The position numbers and the translations under genes are program-made. From JASHVB01 sp035535035 (GTDB taxonomy: Bacteria; Pseudomonadota; Alphaproteobacteria; Acetobacterales; Acetobacteraceae), in NCBI GenBank assembly GCA_035535035.1, contig DATLQW010000145.1:3078-67077 (forward strand): a stretch of 64,000 nt of DNA, written 5' to 3'. The notes beneath the pieces were generated by a model that searched no databases, had not been told where the DNA came from, and worked only from the letters and a program-made list of their open reading frames with translations. Below are positions 7,383-15,854 of this stretch, piece by piece (the first letter of the stretch is position 1; each line of letters begins with the position of its first letter).

Positions 7383-9086
7383 TCAGTTCCGGTGCGCGTG
7401 GTGCCACGAATTGCGCAGCACGCGGCCGGGCAGCGCGCCGGTGTGCTTGCCATCCTCCAGCAGTACCTGGCCGTTCACGATCGTCATGTGAATGCCGATC
7501 GCCGGCTCCTTGATCCGCCAGCCGCCGGCCGGGAAGTCGTGCACCACGCTTTCCGGGCCGGGATTCACCGTGTCGGGGTCGAAGATCACGATGTCCGCCG
7601 CGAGACCCTCACGCAGCAATCCCCGATCGTTGATCCCGAACAGCGATGCCGACTCGAAGGTCAGCCGCTTGACCGCCTGTTCCAGCGTCATCGCCTGCTT
7701 CTCGCGCACCCACTCACCGAGCAGACGCGTGGTGTAGCCGTAGCCGCCGTGGAACTGCACGTGCGCGCCGCCGTCGCCGAGGCCGATGAACGCGTTCGGA
7801 TAGGTCAGGATCTGCCGCAGCGCATCGTTATCGACGTTGTTCTCGGCTTGCAGGAATCGGGTGTCGAGCTTCTCTTCCACCACCAGGTCGAGGAATGCGT
7901 CGATCACGCGTTTGCCCTGCATCGTGGCGATCTCGCCGATGCTCTTGAATTGCAGGTGCCGGTTCTTCTCCAGGGCCGGCTCGTTCACCCACATGTAGTC
8001 CCACCAGGTCTTGGAGAACCCGACGGCCTGGATCGGCACCGAGCGTTCCACCGCCTCGGCGTGCAGCTTGTCGCGCACCTGCGGGTCGGCATAGGCGCGC
8101 AGCTTCTCCGCGTCCGACATCAGCAGGATCGGGTGCCAGGTGGGCAGGCCGCGGAACACCTGGCAGTTGTGCATGGTGAAGTCCTGCGTGACCCGGTTGG
8201 GGCTGCACATCGGATAGGCGCGGATGCCGGCGCGCGCGGTTTCCTCCACGCGCGCGATGTGCTGCTTCCACTTGTCGGGATTGCGCACGGACTGGCTGAG
8301 GCTGTTGTAGATGACGGGGCGGCCGGTGGCTTCCGCCAGACGCGCCATCAGCCCGTCGCTGAGTTCCGCATCGACGCCGCCGCCGACTTGCAGCGTGCCG
8401 GTGCCGAGTTCGCGCAGCACGTCGCCGAGCGCGAATATCTCCTCCTCATTGGCCCACAGCGCCGGGATCGGCACGCCCTGCGGGTCGTAGTGGCCCTTCT
8501 GGCGCGACGCGGAAAAGCCGAGCGCGCCGGCCTGCATGCCGTCGCGCACCACGTCCTGCATCGCCTTGATCTCGTCGCCGGTCGCGATGCGCTTCTGGCA
8601 GTCGTCGCCCATGGCGTAGTAGCGCACCGCGGTGTGGCCGATCAGCGTACCGGCATTGACGCCGAGGCCGCGGTCGAGCCGGTCCATGTATTGCGGAAAC
8701 GTCTCCCAATCGACATCGACGGTGCGCAGCACCTCCATCGGGATGGCTTCGACGTAGGACAGGAACTCGGCCATGCGCTCCTGGTTGCCGCGGCGCACCG
8801 GCGCCAGCGACAGCGAACAATTGCCGAAGATGACGGTGGTGGCGCCGTGCTGGGGCGAGAAGGTGCAGAGCGGATCCCAGGTGACTTGCGCGTCGTAGTG
8901 GCAGTGGTTGTCGATGAAGCCGGGCGATACCGCGAGGCCGTGGGCATCGACGGTGCGCTCCGCGGCGCCCTTGATTTTGCCGATTTCGACGATCTTGCCA
9001 TCATTGACGCCAATATCGCCATTGAACGCCGGCATCCCCGAGCCATCGACGATGCGGCCATTACGGATCAACAGGTCATAGGTCAT
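7383..9086 (-). CDS. N-acyl-D-amino-acid deacylase / D-aminoacylase family amidohydrolase
   Basis: 567 residues; the start is ATG 9086, preceded by a good GGGAGG ribosome-binding site 7 nt upstream. It belongs to the amidohydrolase family 3 group: N-terminal DLLIRNGRIVDGSG, metal-binding PGFIDNHCHYDAQ (HxH), FGNCSLSLAPV, GHTAVR, and C-terminal RGLLREGLAADIVIFDPDTV with NGQVLLEDGKHTG. Such enzymes hydrolyse N-acyl-D-amino acids or related amides using one or two zinc ions. The exact substrate is unknown. It is monocistronic here, with the remnant group II intron lying head-on downstream of its start on the other strand. Confidence 0.85.
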   Translation of the reverse strand: MTYDLLIRNGRIVDGSGMPAFNGDIGVNDGKIVEIGKIKGAAERTVDAHGLAVSPGFIDNHCHYDAQVTWDPLCTFSPQHGATTVIFGNCSLSLAPVRRGNQERMAEFLSYVEAIPMEVLRTVDVDWETFPQYMDRLDRGLGVNAGTLIGHTAVRYYAMGDDCQKRIATGDEIKAMQDVVRDGMQAGALGFSASRQKGHYDPQGVPIPALWANEEEIFALGDVLRELGTGTLQVGGGVDAELSDGLMARLAEATGRPVIYNSLSQSVRNPDKWKQHIARVEETARAGIRAYPMCSPNRVTQDFTMHNCQVFRGLPTWHPILLMSDAEKLRAYADPQVRDKLHAEAVERSVPIQAVGFSKTWWDYMWVNEPALEKNRHLQFKSIGEIATMQGKRVIDAFLDLVVEEKLDTRFLQAENNVDNDALRQILTYPNAFIGLGDGGAHVQFHGGYGYTTRLLGEWVREKQAMTLEQAVKRLTFESASLFGINDRGLLREGLAADIVIFDPDTVNPGPESVVHDFPAGGWRIKEPAIGIHMTIVNGQVLLEDGKHTGALPGRVLRNSWHHAHRN

Positions 9087-9263
9087 TGGGATCGTCCTCC
9101 CGTTCGCGGACCGCCCTCGGCGGCCCTTCCGCTTGGGGAGGAGCGTAGCAGGTTGGGGGAGGAGGGGAAGATCGGGCAATCGCTGGGGTCGGCCGCAGGA
9201 GTGCGTGGACATGATCGGCTGCGCCGCTACGCAATTCGGCATGCTTTCAACACGGAGGGTGGG

Positions 9264-10189
9264 GTGACGTGGGATGGGTATGGTGACGGTCTGGAGCACA
9301 GCCTTGCAGACCTGCATGAGCGTATCCATCGCGGTGCCTATCGGGCGCAACCGTTGCGGCGGGTGTTCATCCCGAAGCCGGACGGGCGCGAGCGGCCGTC
9401 GGGGATCGCGGCCCTGGAGGACAAGATCGTCCCACGGGCGCTGGTGGAAGTGCTGAACGCGATCTGGGAGCAGGATTTCCTGGGGTTCAGTTACGGATTC
9501 CGCCCCGGGCGCGGCCAGCACGATGCGCTGGACGCACTCGCGGCCGGGATCTCCCGGTGCAAGGTGAACTGGGTCATGGACGCCGACATCGCCGGGTTCT
9601 TCGACGCGGTCAGCCACGAATGGCTGCTTCGATTCGTGCAACACCGCGTGGGTGATCGGCGAGTGCTCCGCCTGATCCGGTTCGTCCGCTTCGCGGCGCT
9701 GAACCGGGCGGAACGTGGTGAAGGCAAGCCGGAAACGTTCAACTTCCTCGGGTTCACCCACATCCGCGGGCGCAGCCCACGCGGGGGCTTCCCGCTACGG
9801 CGGACGTCCTGGCGCGATCGGGTGCAAGCGCGGCTGGGGGCGATCCAGGATGGGTTGCGACGCCGGCTGCACACCACGATCGACGAACAGGGCGCGTGGT
9901 TGCGGCAGGTGGTGGGCGGGTTCTTCGCCTACCACGCGGTGCCGACCAACTCCGCTGCCCTCGCGGCGTTCCGCCACCATATGCGGCGCCTCTGGCAGCG
10001 GGCGCTCCGGCGCCGCAGCCAGAAGGACCGGACGTCGTGGGAACGGGTCACCGTGCTCGCCGACCGGTGGCTTCTGAAACCGCGCATCACGCATCCGTGG
10101 CCAAGCGCACGCTTCGCCGTCAAATACCCAGGTTGGAGCCGTATGCGGGAATTCCGCCCGTACGGTTCTGTGCGGGGGGCGCGCAGTAA
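9264..10189 (+). pseudogene. group II intron reverse transcriptase/maturase, truncated and internally deleted
   Basis: The frame contains RT sequences in order: VTWDGYGDGLEHSLADLH, FIPKPDGRERPSGIAALEDKIV, FLGFSYGFRPGRGQHDALDALA and MDADIAGFFDAVSHEWLLRFV. It then jumps at VLRLIRF to RFAALNRAERGEGKPETFNFLGFTH and the maturase/C-terminal part. The N terminus before GVTWD and about 150 residues that should carry the catalytic YADD box are absent. Near 10127 the frame shifts: the expected tail LEPYAGIPPVRFCAGGAQ continues in the next frame to the stop at 10189. Three lesions mean it cannot make an active enzyme. It lies antisense to, and just upstream of, the amidohydrolase gene. Confidence 0.88.
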
Positions 10190-10208
10190 TGCGCGTCCCT
10201 ACCGCGAT
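10136..10208 (+). ncRNA. group II intron domains V and VI (3' end of the intron remnant)
   Basis: 10136-10169 is a 34-nt hairpin with the AGC triad at the 5' side (GAGCCGTA pairing with TACGGTTC), an upper stem GCGG/CCGC and a short bulge, matching domain V. It overlaps the last codons of the maturase frame, as in several bacterial intron classes. 10171-10208 folds as a second stem (GGGCGCGCA with TGCGCGTCCC), expected for domain VI, so the intron 3' boundary is near 10208. Confidence 0.7.
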
Positions 10209-10598
10209 AGAATACCTGTATGCATCGGGGCACCGTCGATCCGGGTTGGGAATTTGTAAAGTGTCCGGCAGCTTTCCCTGCGAAATCCCGTGCGGAACTC
10301 AACTAAATTCTGTGAGAATCCCATGCTTGCTTTGCCGCGGCCCCCCCGATCGAACGGGTGGCTGCAAGAACAGCCCGCCGCGACGGATTGCTATGCCCAA
10401 TGGGCATCAGGCCGCGCGACCACGGCATCGCCTGAAGTCGCTGCGGCTTGTCAGCCTGCCATGCAGGCAGACCACGATACGGGGCAGCGACCGCAGCGCC
10501 GCGCGGCGAGCTATCCGGACGCAACTCCGGTGCGGCGTGTCGCCGCCAGGCCATCCTCCGCGCAGCGCAGCGATGCGGCAATCCGGCGCGGATGGAGC
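10209..10598. other. gene-free stretch downstream of the intron
   Basis: 390 bp with no supportable frame on either strand. A word AAGTGTCCGGC near 10258 partly matches the terminal repeat of the 2494-2799 element. Otherwise nothing seen. Confidence 0.4.
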
Positions 10599-11906
10599 CT
10601 ATGTCGTCTCCATCAGCTTCCGCACTGCCTCCAGGTCCCGCACAAACGCGCGGTACTCGCGCGCCTTCGCATCTTCGTCCGGCACGCGGAGCAGGAACGA
10701 CGGGTGGACCGTAACGAACGCGGCCTGGCCGTCCGCCAGGTTGAACGGCCGGCCGCGTTCGCGACCGATCGTTACTTGCCGCCCCATCACGGCGCGCGCC
10801 GCGGTGCCGCCCATCAGCACCAGCAGCTTCGGCCGCAACTGCACGCGCTCGACGTCCAGCCAGAAACGGCAGGCCTGGATTTCGGGCGCTTCCGGAGTCT
10901 GGTGGATGCGCCGCTTGCCGCGCGGGGTGAACTTGAAGTGTTTCACGGCGTTGGTGATGTAAACCGTGCGCCGGTCGATGCCGGCTTCCTCCATCGCGCG
11001 GTCCATGATCTGCCCGGCCGGCCCGACGAACGGCCGGCCGATCGTGTCTTCCTGGTCTCCCGGCTGTTCGCCGACGAACAGCACCGGCGCGTTGGCGGGG
11101 CCTTCGCCGAATACGGTCTGCGCCGCCGGTTCATGCAGGTGGCAGCGGCGGCAATCGCCGGCCTGGCGCGCGGCCTCGAGAAGCTGCTCGTCGGGCTGCC
11201 ACGGCAGAACAACCGGCCCGAGCGGCGGCCGGTCGGGTGGGCGAGGGGCCTCGTCCAGCGCTTCGGCTTCGGGAATGGATGTGTCGTGCCCGGCCTCGCG
11301 CAACAGCCCAGGTTGGTGGGCGTGCCACCATTCGGCCAGCGCCGCGTCGCCGGCGACCCGCGGCAGCCCGGCACCGAAGCGCGGCGCGCCGTTCTGCCAG
11401 TGGGCGCTTCCATCGGGGGTGATGATAGAGCATGCCAGGTTGGGAAACCGCCGCGCCATGAGCTGCGCGTTGGCCTCCAGCACGTAATGCGCCGGTGCGT
11501 ACCAGCCGAGGTAGCGGCCGTCTTCGAGCGCCATGAAGCGCAGCAGGGTGCGCATCCTGTGCGCCTCGGCGCGCACGGCATAGGCGAGGCCTCGGGCGCG
11601 GCGCAGCTCGGGATCGTCCTGGTGCTCGAGCAGCTTCTCGCCGGCGTTGGCGCGCCATATGAGGCGAAAGAGCAGAGCGAAACGTTCCGGGTCGCGCGCC
11701 TGGAAGGCGAGGGTGGCGAGGGCGACCAGCGCACGCGGCACGTTGAATCCGCCGGTGCCGTCCGGCAGGTCGTCCGCGGCCTCATCGGGGTGTGCGCGCA
11801 CCGACCAGCGCACGTCCTCGGGTGGCACGCCGGCCAGCACCAGGGCGCGCGTGGCGTTGCGCCAGCCTTGCCAGTCGGTCTCGGTGTCGAGCACGATCCG
11901 CCGCAT
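10599..11906 (-). CDS. TIGR03915/DUF4130 domain fused to UdgX-type uracil-DNA glycosylase
   Basis: 435 residues in two parts. Residues about 1-235 match the TIGR03915/DUF4130 'DNA metabolism' domain (RRIVLDTETDWQGWRNATRALV, WRANAGEKLLEHQDDPELRRA, GRYLGWYAP). Residues about 245-435 are a family 4-like uracil-DNA glycosylase of the UdgX type, with CRRCHLHEPA, GEQPGDQEDTIGRPFVGPAG, the diagnostic R-loop KRRIHQTPEAP near residue 328 and HPSFLLR. In UdgX the loop histidine attacks the abasic sugar and stays covalently linked to DNA. The fusion is a known arrangement. A radical-SAM partner (TIGR03916) often sits beside it but is absent here. Likely role: DNA damage response. Confidence 0.88.
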   Translation of the reverse strand: MRRIVLDTETDWQGWRNATRALVLAGVPPEDVRWSVRAHPDEAADDLPDGTGGFNVPRALVALATLAFQARDPERFALLFRLIWRANAGEKLLEHQDDPELRRARGLAYAVRAEAHRMRTLLRFMALEDGRYLGWYAPAHYVLEANAQLMARRFPNLACSIITPDGSAHWQNGAPRFGAGLPRVAGDAALAEWWHAHQPGLLREAGHDTSIPEAEALDEAPRPPDRPPLGPVVLPWQPDEQLLEAARQAGDCRRCHLHEPAAQTVFGEGPANAPVLFVGEQPGDQEDTIGRPFVGPAGQIMDRAMEEAGIDRRTVYITNAVKHFKFTPRGKRRIHQTPEAPEIQACRFWLDVERVQLRPKLLVLMGGTAARAVMGRQVTIGRERGRPFNLADGQAAFVTVHPSFLLRVPDEDAKAREYRAFVRDLEAVRKLMETT

Positions 11907-11956
11907 TGCCGGAGCAAAGCCCAGACGGCGGCGTTTTCCAAGCCCGGCGTTGCGGT

Positions 11957-12057
11957 GTCATGGCGCGGAGCGCAGCGACGCAGCGATCCCCCGCCTGGCG
12001 AGCGGCCGTGGTTCGTCAGGCGGAGGATTGCTGCGTCGCCGTGCTTCCGCGACGACG
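11957..12057. repeat. imperfect palindromic repeat of the GCGAGGAGC/GCTCCTCGC family
   Basis: Two arms (GTCATGGCGCGGAGCGCAGCGACGC... and ...GCGTCGCCGTGCTTCCGCGACGAC) flank a central CCCGCCTGG/CAGGCGG stem. It is a diverged copy of the perfect repeat at 14412-14511. It sits between the stops of two minus-strand genes and overlaps no coding sequence. Confidence 0.6.
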
Positions 12058-12059
12058 GA

Positions 12060-13076
12060 TCAGGCGATTGCTGTTGCGAAGCTCGCGCGCAGCCCCGCCG
12101 CCGACAGGCCGCGGGTGATCAGCACGATCCGCGTCGCGCCGGCGTCGGCCGCCTGCCGCTCCAGAAACACCGGCGGGTGCAGCACGTGGTGCACGCCCTG
12201 CAACACCACCAGCCGGTCCTCCCCGGCCACCCGCACCAGGCCCTTCAGCCGCAGCACGTCGCCGCCTCGCAAGGACAATACCGACTCCAGCCAAAGTTGC
12301 AGTGAGGGCCATGCGATCGGCCGGTCGCAGCGCAGCACCACCGAGCCGATGTCGTCGCCATGGCGGAACGGGCGATGTGCATGGCCATGGTGCGGATCGG
12401 CCTCGAACGCCTGCAACCACTGCGCGATCCTGGCATCGTCCGCGCCGTCACCCGGCCCAAGATCGAACACGTCGCTCGCATCCACGTCCCCGTTGACCAC
12501 CCGACGCACCGCGGCATGCGCATTCAGCGCGGCAATGCGCGCCTCGACCGATGCGCTGTGCGCGGCGCTCGCCATGTCCGTCTTGGTCAGCAGGATGCGA
12601 TCCGCCATGGCGACCTGGCGCCGCGCCTCCGGCTGGCGGTCGAGTTGGGCCGCTCCGTGCAGCGCATCCACCGTCGTGACGATGCCGTCCAGCCGACACG
12701 CATAAGTCGCGTCCTCCGCCGCCAGCAGCGCGTGCGCCACCGGCGCCGGGTCGGCAAGCCCGGTGGTCTCGATGGCGATGCGCCGGAACGGTGGCAACGC
12801 CCCGGTCTCGCGCCGCTGCCACAGCAGTTCCAGCGTGTCGGCGATGTCGCCCCGCACCGTGCAGCAGATGCAGCCGTTCTTCAGCAGCACCGCATCCTCG
12901 ATCGCTTGCTCGATCAGCAAATGGTCCAGTCCGACCGCGCCGAACTCGTTGACGATCACCGCCGTGTCCGCCAGCGACGGCGACTTGAGCAAGCGGTTGA
13001 GCACTGTCGTCTTGCCGCTGCCGAGGAAGCCGGTGATGATGGTCACCGGCACCGTGTTCGCCGTACGATCTGTCAT
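12060..13076 (-). CDS. CobW/COG0523 family GTP-binding protein
   Basis: 338-residue P-loop GTPase of the metal-chaperone (G3E) family: Walker A GFLGSGKTT near residue 17, VNEFGAVGLDH, the metal-binding CICC motif within LKNGCICCTVRGD near residue 68, ETTGLADPAPV, and LLTKTDMA as the NKxD-type guanine-recognition motif. The C terminus carries a CobW_C domain, with a His-rich patch (ADPHHGHAHRPFRHGDD) that may bind metal. Such proteins deliver zinc, cobalt or other metals to target enzymes; the target is not indicated by its neighbours. It faces the LVIVD-repeat gene divergently across 61 bp. Confidence 0.9.
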   Translation of the reverse strand: MTDRTANTVPVTIITGFLGSGKTTVLNRLLKSPSLADTAVIVNEFGAVGLDHLLIEQAIEDAVLLKNGCICCTVRGDIADTLELLWQRRETGALPPFRRIAIETTGLADPAPVAHALLAAEDATYACRLDGIVTTVDALHGAAQLDRQPEARRQVAMADRILLTKTDMASAAHSASVEARIAALNAHAAVRRVVNGDVDASDVFDLGPGDGADDARIAQWLQAFEADPHHGHAHRPFRHGDDIGSVVLRCDRPIAWPSLQLWLESVLSLRGGDVLRLKGLVRVAGEDRLVVLQGVHHVLHPPVFLERQAADAGATRIVLITRGLSAAGLRASFATAIA

Positions 13077-13137
13077 GCACGCTGATTACCATTCCCCCTG
13101 CCCTTGCGGGAGGGGGCCAGGGAGGGTCCAAACCGCC

Positions 13138-14343
13138 ATGCCGCAGGAACTCAACAATTTCCGTCTGATCTCGCACGACAACCTGGCAGGCTTCGGCAAT
13201 GTCGGCGAGGGCGTCAGCCTGCAGGTCACCAACGGCCGCCGCATTCTGTGGATGGCGCATGAATGCGCGCCGAAGAATTTCACCGGCGTGGAGGTGACCG
13301 ATCCGCACCATCCGCGCGTCGTCGTGCAGACCGAACTGCCGCATCGCAACGTGCGCTCCAACTCGCTGGAAGTCTGCGGCAACCTGATGGCCGTCGCCTA
13401 CCAGACCGGCACGCATGGCGCCACGCCGGCGGGCATCGAGCTGTTCGACATCGCCACCCCGGAAGAGCCGCGCAGCGTCGGCTTCTTCGATTGTTCCGGC
13501 CCCGCCTCGCGCGGCGTCCACCAGCTCTGGTTCGTCGATGGCAAGACCATCCATTGCTCTTCCGGCGCCGCCGATTTCATCCCGCGCAATTTGCTGGATG
13601 ACCAGTTCTATCGCGCGATCGACGTGAGCGATCCGACGAAGCCGCGGGAGCTCGGCCGCTGGTGGTATCCGGGCACGCGCGAGGGCGACGAAGCCCCGCC
13701 GGTCCCGCGCCACCCGCAATTCGACACCGGCTGCCGCGCGCACAACACCAACGTGTATCCGGACCGGCCCGACCGCGCCTATATCGGCTATATCGACGGC
13801 GGTGCGATCATTCTCGACATCTCCGATATCGGCGCGCCGAAGCAGGTGGGCCATTGGAATCCGCACCCGCCGTTCCCCGGCTTCCTCCATACGCTGATGC
13901 CGATTCCCGGCCGAGACCTGCTGGTTGCGAGCGACGAATGCGTGCGCGAGAAAGGCGCCGACTGGCCGAAGATGGTCTGGCTGCTGGACGGGCGGCGCGA
14001 GGACAACCTGGTGTGCATCGGCACGCTGCCGGTGCCTCCGGTCGAGGACTACGCTTACAGCGGCGGTCGCTTCGGCGCGCACAATATGTGGGAGAACCGG
14101 CCCGGACCGGCGTTCCATTCCAGCACGCTGCTGTTCAGCACCTGGTTCGGCGGCGGATTGCGCGTGCACGATCTCAGCAACCCGTTCCAGCCGAAGGAGG
14201 TCGCGTCCTTCGTACCCGAGCCGCCCGCCGGGTCACGCGTCGGCGCGGCGCAGATCAACGATGTGTACGTCGATGAAAATCGCACGGTCTATGCGGTGGA
14301 TCGCTTCGCCGGCGGTTTGTACGTGCTGGAGCTGACGGTGTAG
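13138..14343 (+). CDS. LVIVD-repeat beta-propeller protein
   Basis: 401 residues from ATG 13138. Repeated short blades are visible, such as NFTGVEVTDPHHPRVV, GIELFDIATPEEPRSVGF, YRAIDVSDPTKPRELGRW, GAIILDISDIGAPKQVGHW and GLRVHDLSNPFQPKEVASF. These are LVIVD-type beta-propeller repeats. There is no signal peptide or membrane segment, so it should be cytoplasmic. The repeat architecture is clear but the function is unknown; related proteins are annotated only as hypothetical or LVIVD-repeat proteins. It stands alone, followed by the 29-bp tandem/inverted repeat cluster. Confidence 0.75.
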   Translation: MPQELNNFRLISHDNLAGFGNVGEGVSLQVTNGRRILWMAHECAPKNFTGVEVTDPHHPRVVVQTELPHRNVRSNSLEVCGNLMAVAYQTGTHGATPAGIELFDIATPEEPRSVGFFDCSGPASRGVHQLWFVDGKTIHCSSGAADFIPRNLLDDQFYRAIDVSDPTKPRELGRWWYPGTREGDEAPPVPRHPQFDTGCRAHNTNVYPDRPDRAYIGYIDGGAIILDISDIGAPKQVGHWNPHPPFPGFLHTLMPIPGRDLLVASDECVREKGADWPKMVWLLDGRREDNLVCIGTLPVPPVEDYAYSGGRFGAHNMWENRPGPAFHSSTLLFSTWFGGGLRVHDLSNPFQPKEVASFVPEPPAGSRVGAAQINDVYVDENRTVYAVDRFAGGLYVLELTV

Positions 14344-14353
14344 CCGCCCCCCC

Positions 14354-14511
14354 GTCATTGCGACGAGCGGACACACACCCTTGTCATTGCGAGGAGCCGA
14401 CACACACCCTTGTCATTGCGAGGAGCGGAGCGACGAAGCAATCCCCCACCCAGGGAGCCGTTGCTCGTCAGGCGGGAGATTGCTTCGTCGCTACGCTCCT
14501 CGCAATGACAG
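14354..14511. repeat. 29-bp tandem units running into a perfect long inverted repeat
   Basis: GTCATTGCGA-initial units start at 14354, 14383 and 14412 with exact 29-bp spacing. The third continues into GAGCGACGAAGCAATC, whose reverse complement closes the structure at about 14480-14511, giving arms of roughly 32 bp. This family of repeats is common in alphaproteobacteria. A strong stem here could terminate transcription from both sides, and the right arm supplies the last codons and stop of the minus-strand gene at 14491. Confidence 0.75.
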
Positions 14512-15141
14512 TACTTCCTCGACCACCACGCCGCGCGGAATCGCGCGGCGGAACGGGCTGACCGGCAGTATCTGGTCGCGCCAGAACCTGCGGAAGCGGT
14601 CCGGCAACACCTCCAGCAGCGCCAGTGGGTCGTGCGCCAGCACATCGGGCCCGACATGGCACACGGCGATGCCCGCCTTCCCCTGCCCGCCGCTGAAATC
14701 GATCGCGATCGCCTGCGCGCCATCCCAGAATGCGAAATCCACCGGCACCATGCCTGCATCGGCCGGCAGCCAGGCCCGCGGCAGCGGCCGCAACGCGGAC
14801 CACAGCCAGTCCTCCGGCGCATACACCCCGTCATAGCGTTGCAGCGCGCGCGCCAGTTCGTCGCGATGGGCGTCCAGGTGCGCCGCCATACAGTCGATAT
14901 AGCAATCGACGAAGCGCAGCCGCCGTGGCGCATAGTCGCCGCACAGTCCGCGCAGAAACTGCTTCATCGCGGCAACCCGCGCTGCATGGTCACCGGCCGC
15001 CGACGCCATGGCCTCCGCCGGCAACGGCTCGGTGTTCAGCCGCAGCTTGTCCTCGCCCACGAACACTCCGGGCAGCCGGGGATCGTCCGGCGGCAGCGTG
15101 CGCGGCAGGCGGTCGAGGCCGAATGGAATGCGGTGCGGCAT
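14491..15141 (-). CDS. hypothetical protein (216 aa) downstream of a metallophosphoesterase
   Basis: 216 residues, starting 2 nt after the stop of the upstream metallophosphoesterase gene, so the two are very likely co-transcribed. It is soluble, rich in aromatic and acidic residues (FVDCYIDCMAAHLDAHRDELARALQRYDG, VPVDFAFWDGAQAIAIDFSGGQG), with no catalytic motif I can name. The last eight or so residues (EVLSLRGA) and the stop are encoded by the inverted repeat at 14412-14511, so insertion of the repeat seems to have replaced the original C terminus. Function unknown. Confidence 0.7.
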   Translation of the reverse strand: MPHRIPFGLDRLPRTLPPDDPRLPGVFVGEDKLRLNTEPLPAEAMASAAGDHAARVAAMKQFLRGLCGDYAPRRLRFVDCYIDCMAAHLDAHRDELARALQRYDGVYAPEDWLWSALRPLPRAWLPADAGMVPVDFAFWDGAQAIAIDFSGGQGKAGIAVCHVGPDVLAHDPLALLEVLPDRFRRFWRDQILPVSPFRRAIPRGVVVEEVLSLRGA

Positions 15142-15143
15142 CG

Positions 15144-15737
15144 CTACGGCCCGCCGAACCGCGGATCCGGGTAATCGATCATCCGCACCTCATCCGTCGC
15201 GGTATCCAATACCGCACAACTGAGTTGCCGGTCGTTGCCGTTGTCGCGGGCGTCGCCGGCCGAGCCGGGATTGATCACCAGCACGCGCCCGACCTGGCGC
15301 ACGACCTGCGCGTGGGTGTGCCCGTACAGCACGAAATCCGCGTCGGCTTCGGCGAACCGCGCCAGCCTGGCACTGTGCGGAAACACGTATTCGCCACGCG
15401 GCTCCCATGGCGTGGAATGCACCATCAGCACCCTCTTGTCGCCGAAGCGGAGCAATCGCCGGTGCGGCTGGGCGCCAAGATAGTCCAGCAGCGCCGGATC
15501 CAGCCCGTCGCGTTCCCGCGCCCTGACCCCCGCGGCGGAGAAAAAAACCTCCTCGTGGTTACCCTGGATCACCATCGCGCCGCGCCGCCGCAGCAGCGCA
15601 ACGACTTCGTTGGAAAACCGGTACTCGAAGATGCAGTCGCCGAGGCACAGCACCTCGTCCACCTCGCCCATCAGGTCAAACGCCTGTTGCAGTCCCGCTG
15701 CATTGCTGTGGATGTCCGATACGATACCCAGCCTCAC
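15144..15737 (-). CDS. YfcE/MJ0936-type metallophosphoesterase
   Basis: 197 residues from a GTG at 15737, placed 8 nt after GGGAGAG and giving the family-typical start VRLGIVSDIHSN; an upstream start at 15770 in the same frame adds an unconserved charged tail. The calcineurin-like metal motifs are complete: DIHSN, LGDCIFE, GNHEE, MVHSTPW, GHTHAQVV and NPGSAGD. It therefore should be a dimetal phosphodiesterase acting in the cytoplasm; the substrate is unknown. It forms a two-gene unit with the 216-aa hypothetical gene that starts 2 nt after its stop. Confidence 0.88.
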   Translation of the reverse strand: MRLGIVSDIHSNAAGLQQAFDLMGEVDEVLCLGDCIFEYRFSNEVVALLRRRGAMVIQGNHEEVFFSAAGVRARERDGLDPALLDYLGAQPHRRLLRFGDKRVLMVHSTPWEPRGEYVFPHSARLARFAEADADFVLYGHTHAQVVRQVGRVLVINPGSAGDARDNGNDRQLSCAVLDTATDEVRMIDYPDPRFGGP

Positions 15738-15854
15738 CTCGGCGCTCTCCCGCTCTTCCCGGTCCCGCATCCTTCCCGAGCGTGGCGCTTGCGTCCAGGG
15801 CGTTGCGGGTCATCATGTGCGAGGAACAACAACCATATCGGGGAGGCCCCGCGG

